Program-made: the position numbers and the translations under genes | The notes under the pieces: model-generated | What the model saw: the letters and a program-made list of their open reading frames with translations, nothing else | Databases searched by the model: none | What the model was told of the DNA's origin: nothing | Origin: Fodinibius sp036381435 | GTDB lineage: Bacteria; Bacteroidota; Rhodothermia; Balneolales; Balneolaceae | Direction: 5' to 3' | DNA: 43,713 nt | Assembly (NCBI GenBank): GCA_036381435.1 | Contig: DASVCW010000003.1 | Location: 1-43,713 of the forward strand | Shown here: piece after piece, positions 41,268-43,713 of the stretch | Layout: each line of letters opens with the position of its first letter | Numbering within the stretch: the first letter of the stretch is position 1

Positions 41268-41312
41268 GGGAAGGAGTTGCCACTCCTGAACATAGCGGGA
41301 GTACAACTCCCT
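41268..41312. repeat. Intergenic element, GGGAGTTGNACTCC family
   Basis: GGGAAGGAGTTGCCACTCCT on the left and GAGGGAGTTGTACTCCCGC on the opposite strand at the right share (A/G)GGAGTTG-N-ACTCC. Each half can fold as a small hairpin and the two are inverted. It follows typA by about 30 bases. Confidence 0.7.
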
Positions 41313-41330
41313 CGGAGCGCTTGTTATTAT

Positions 41331-41425
41331 GGAACACGGATGACACGGATTCAACGGATAATTGCGGAATAAGATATTGTTATTAAACTGTGAAAATCAG
41401 CATTATCAGCGTTAATCCGTGTTCA
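41331..41425. repeat. Intergenic element with GAACACGGAT arms (typA-DUF4112)
   Basis: GAACACGGAT (41332-41341) is the exact reverse complement of ATCCGTGTTC (41415-41424). In the left arm ACGGAT recurs at 9-base steps three times. The interior has TGTGAAAATCAG/ATCAGCG words of the CACAGAT vocabulary. The right arm ends three bases before the next start codon. Confidence 0.8.
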
Positions 41426-41427
41426 AT

Positions 41428-41883
41428 ATGTCAGAGAAACAATCAAAACATCATCAGTTTGCCGAACTACTGGATAGTAAATTTACTATTCCCGGCACGA
41501 GTATTCGCTTTGGGATTGATCCTGTTTTGGGATTAATTCCCGGCGCAGGAGATTTACTCAGTGGGTTAGTCTCTCTTTATTTCATCTTTCAGGCCGCTCT
41601 TCACGATGCCTCCGCTTCCGTTTTGGCTCGCATGTTGCTGAATATCTTAGCTGACATCCTCATCGGTGCCATTCCTCTTTTAGGTGAAGTTTTTGACTTC
41701 GGGTGGAAAGCCAATCTTCGAAATGCCCGGCTTTTGGATGAGCTGCAAAACAGTCCGGCTAAAACAAAATCACAAAGCAAAGTTATCGTCTGGACTGTTG
41801 TTGTAATTTCAATAGCCGTAGTTCTTCTGTTGATTTATCTGCTTGTGTGGCTAATTGATGCGATTTTTGAACTTTTGGTTTAA
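41428..41883 (+). CDS. DUF4112 membrane protein
   Basis: With the ATG at 41428 the protein has 151 residues; a GTG at 41419 lies in the repeat arm and is not favoured. It fits the DUF4112 family: DSKFTIPGTSIRFGIDPVLGLIPGAGDLLSGLVSLYFI, then IPLLGEVFDFGWKANLRN. There are two weaker hydrophobic stretches in the domain and one strong C-terminal membrane helix (about 122-147). Function of the family is unknown. It overlaps the convergent DUF2306-like gene by 33 bases. Confidence 0.82.
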   Translation: MSEKQSKHHQFAELLDSKFTIPGTSIRFGIDPVLGLIPGAGDLLSGLVSLYFIFQAALHDASASVLARMLLNILADILIGAIPLLGEVFDFGWKANLRNARLLDELQNSPAKTKSQSKVIVWTVVVISIAVVLLLIYLLVWLIDAIFELLV

Positions 41884-42360
41884 AGAATCCCCGAATTGTT
41901 TTTCCCATTTATGTTTTTGTAAATAAAAATAAGCGCCGCCGAAAAACATGATAATGCCCGTTGCAAGACCTACCATATTAAAAAAGGGAGTTTCGGGGAT
42001 ACGGGTTAAAACTTCTGACACAAAAGCTGCGTACAATCCTAATACCGACCAATACATAAAACTGAAGTGGAGTGTAAGCCAACCTTCCGGCTTTCGCAGT
42101 ATTACCGGAACCATACCGCCTATCAACGTTACTAAACTGACTACAGCTGCGATATGAAAAATTCCGAAACCCCCGAAAAGCTGGTAAATCATAAAAGCCG
42201 TTATTAAAAGTACAAGCATGCTTGAAGCGTAGATATAGCCGACTTTTCGATGAACCCAGGTTCCTTTTTTCATTCCTAATACCAAACTACCCGTGATCAA
42301 AGCAATAATTGAGGCTATAAAATGAACCAAACCGGCGGTATCGTAAACAAGAGTTTCCAT
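41851..42360 (-). CDS. DUF2306-like inner-membrane protein
   Basis: A 169-residue protein with about five hydrophobic helices: residues 8-29, 43-62, 68-87, 97-118 and 128-147. HRKVGYIYASSM and LHFSFMYWSVLGLYAAF resemble DUF2306 proteins (predicted membrane proteins with conserved His). Function unknown. It is the last gene of a three-gene set with the winged-helix regulator (5 bases away) and the membrane protein gene. Its 3' end overlaps the DUF4112 gene on the other strand. Confidence 0.72.
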   Translation of the reverse strand: METLVYDTAGLVHFIASIIALITGSLVLGMKKGTWVHRKVGYIYASSMLVLLITAFMIYQLFGGFGIFHIAAVVSLVTLIGGMVPVILRKPEGWLTLHFSFMYWSVLGLYAAFVSEVLTRIPETPFFNMVGLATGIIMFFGGAYFYLQKHKWEKQFGDSLNQKFKNRIN

Positions 42361-42365
42361 AGGTG

Positions 42366-42668
42366 TTATTTTGAGGGGTTTGAAATATCCAAATACTGCT
42401 CTAAAGTATTTACATACTCTTCAAAAGCGTTAATTCCCTTATCGGTGACGGTATAAGAAGTATTGGGGCGTTTATTTATAAAAGATTTTGTCACTTCCAG
42501 GTAGCCCGCATCCTCAAGCTTACTTATCTGTACACTGATATTTCCCGAAGTAGCTTCCGTTTTTTTCTTGATGAAAGAAAAATCGGCTTCTTTCACACTG
42601 ATCAACAGCGACATAATGGCCAGCCGGAGCTGAGAGTGCAGTAAAGGGTTCAGTTCATCAAAAGACAT
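42366..42668 (-). CDS. Winged-helix transcriptional regulator (HTH_34-type)
   Basis: A 100-residue single-domain winged helix. Helix segments LHSQLRLAIMSLLIS and FSFIKKKTEATSGNISVQISKLEDAGYLEVTKSF, followed by a wing (NKRPNTSYTVTDKGINAFEEYV), fit the ArsR/MarR-like HTH_34 group, often annotated transcriptional regulator. It lies two bases from the membrane protein gene upstream, an arrangement common in Bacteroidota in which the regulator probably controls its own small operon (inference). Ligand unknown. Confidence 0.85.
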   Translation of the reverse strand: MSFDELNPLLHSQLRLAIMSLLISVKEADFSFIKKKTEATSGNISVQISKLEDAGYLEVTKSFINKRPNTSYTVTDKGINAFEEYVNTLEQYLDISNPSK

Positions 42669-42670
42669 AT

Positions 42671-43246
42671 CTATTCACCGCTGTATTTTAGCATATAACC
42701 GGGCACAAGGTATCCAAATAACAGAGCTGCGGCACCGGCAAGAAGTTGATAGGGCAGAGACAGCAAAAAACCTGCTATAGCCATCAACCAGATAAAAACG
42801 GCTCCCAGTTTTAGCGGAGTGAATTTAATGATGGAACCGCTGAGATAGGTAGAACTTGCGGCCATAATCAAAACCAGCGGCATGATGTAAAAATTAACTT
42901 TAGCGATAAAGAAAAGAATGATGAAATAATTGACCATAAAAGTAACCCAAACTACGGTGTGTAAATGTCCCGAATAGGTTGATGCTCCCTCATTCTTTCG
43001 ATCTATAATTCCTTTAATGATTGAGCCTGCAATGCCTATTACAATAATGAGCCATGCCCATTCGGGATGTCTTATTGTACTAAAGGTAAGCAGTAGATAA
43101 TGGATGATGCTCCCGGCAAAAACTACCCATCCCCAGAGTAAGATATAAAAGGAGCTGCCCCGCAAATCTCCTTTAGCCTTTCCGATCATTTCCTGAATAA
43201 TGTTTAGGCTTTCTTTTTCGCTTAGTGATTCTTGTTGATGTGCCAT
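42671..43246 (-). CDS. Multi-pass membrane protein, unknown function
   Basis: A 191-residue protein. The first 30 residues are cytoplasmic and charged (SEKESLNIIQEMIGKAKGDL), then about five or six membrane helices with WGWVVFAGSIIHYLLL, WLIIVIGIAGSIIKGII and ending GYLVPGYMLKYS. Proteins like this often precede a winged-helix regulator gene in Bacteroidota-related genomes. Function unknown. It is first in the three-gene minus-strand set. Confidence 0.7.
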   Translation of the reverse strand: MAHQQESLSEKESLNIIQEMIGKAKGDLRGSSFYILLWGWVVFAGSIIHYLLLTFSTIRHPEWAWLIIVIGIAGSIIKGIIDRKNEGASTYSGHLHTVVWVTFMVNYFIILFFIAKVNFYIMPLVLIMAASSTYLSGSIIKFTPLKLGAVFIWLMAIAGFLLSLPYQLLAGAAALLFGYLVPGYMLKYSGE

Positions 43247-43713
43247 AAAGCAGAGATTATTTAAGAATAATATTTAAACTACATTCAATTATAAAATACT
43301 TTATAATATAAATAAAATTTTTGTCATTATTCTTTTCAGCCTTATGTAGATCGAGATTTATCTCGATTAATTCTTTTTGATATAATTGCTTCTCGAAATA
43401 AATTTCGAGCTGCAAAAATGATCAAAACTGAACAATATTTAGTAAGTGTGAATAAAGTATGCCCTTAGAACGGTAAGAGAAGGAAACAAAGAAGGGCTTA
43501 ATCGGTATAAAAAAGAGACGAAGAAGCGCCTGAAAAATTACAACACAGAGAATAAAAAGTTGTATTGGTTTTTAAACTGAAAATTCAAAGAGATGACAAG
43601 CGTGCAAAATCATTAAAGTCTTTTAGAATTTTTAGTTGAATCAAGAAATTTGTAATTCACAAAGATCATTAAGTGAGATGGAATTTAAAAAAATTGCAGT
43701 ACTAAGAGCTAAT
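43247..43713. other. Terminal intergenic region
   Basis: A 467-base AT-rich stretch at the window end. It holds the inverted-repeat element at 43345-43414 and the upstream region of the membrane protein gene. From about 43490 on the plus strand an interrupted frame reads EGLNRYKKETKKRLKNYN with later in-frame stops; it could be a worn gene fragment but no family can be assigned. Confidence 0.45.
43345..43414. repeat. Intergenic element, TCGARATTTATYTCGA family
   Basis: TGTAGATCGAGATTTATCTC at the left, and on the opposite strand of the right end TGCAGCTCGAAATTTATTTC. Each half is itself a palindrome (TCGAGATTTATCTCGA; CTCGAAATAAATTTCGAG), and the halves are inverted with about 25 bases between them. 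The design is the same as in the TGTCATCCTGA elements. Confidence 0.75.

Noticed and set aside
40566..41354. 262-codon minus-strand frame opposite typA
   Set aside because: Lies antisense to the conserved typA reading frame; its composition (Phe, Arg, Ser, His rich) is that of a shadow frame.
15801..41425. CRISPR array reading of the periodic repeats
   Set aside because: Units are 7-11 bases, imperfect and arranged as inverted arms; there are no 25-40-base repeats with unique spacers and no cas genes.
41419..41427. Upstream GTG start for the DUF4112 gene
   Set aside because: It is formed by the ATCCGTGTTC repeat arm; the ATG three codons on is preferred.

Overview
The window reads as a chromosomal segment of a heterotrophic FCB-group bacterium, most likely Balneolota/Rhodothermota (Balneolaceae-like) or a close Bacteroidota relative. 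Grounds: a Reg_prop/Y_Y_Y sensor kinase, HisKA_2 kinases, a sirtuin without zinc cysteines, a TAnnTTTG-type promoter core before typA, few strong Shine-Dalgarno sites, and moderate GC. The species call is inference.

Layout. (1) 1-355: 3' end of a 23S rRNA gene, spacer, 5S rRNA and a terminator closing an rRNA operon. (2) 0.5-8.6 kb: acyl-CoA dehydrogenase-like protein, sirtuin, SGNH hydrolase, a glycine-rich exported protein, an SDR, a HisC-type aminotransferase and a fused E1 alpha/beta 2-oxoacid dehydrogenase. (3) 8.9-14.8 kb: two related HisKA_2 sensor kinases without response regulators, then a ZIP metal transporter. (4) 15.0-26.0 kb, minus strand: a phenylacetyl-CoA catabolic operon in the order paaA-B-C-D-G-(toxin-antitoxin insert)-H-I-J-Y-Z-enoyl-CoA hydratase. 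The epoxidase reductase paaE and the ligase paaK are not in the window. (5) 26.2-28.7 kb, plus strand, divergent from paaA: hpd and hmgA of the homogentisate route. (6) 28.9-38.3 kb: two acyl-CoA synthetases, a hotdog thioesterase, a FadN-type bifunctional beta-oxidation enzyme and a FadA thiolase, with an S23/IVP four-helix-bundle gene between the last two. (7) 38.4-43.7 kb: an SDR lacking the usual catalytic Tyr/Lys, typA/bipA, and small membrane proteins with a winged-helix regulator. Together the genes turn aromatic amino acids, phenylacetate, branched-chain keto acids and fatty acids into acyl-CoA intermediates and central metabolites.

The most unusual signal is in the gaps. Most intergenic junctions between about 8.6 and 43.4 kb hold a short element of 45-110 bp. 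Most are built from two inverted arms, and in several families each arm is a quasi-tandem run of a short word at a fixed period. I count about eleven word families, including GCCACAGATTTTCACAGAT, CACAGAGTTACACAGAG, TGAGTCATGAG, GCGTAATGAGTGATGA and GTTATTCGTG. Period is 7 nt in two families and 10/11 nt in two others. One family (GTTATTCGTG) flanks the S23/IVP gene as a 28/30 inverted repeat and fills the fadN-fadA gap. This suggests that the S23 locus is a gene-bearing member of a wider class of intergenic inverted-repeat elements whose other members are empty. That is an inference that can be tested by genome-wide comparison.
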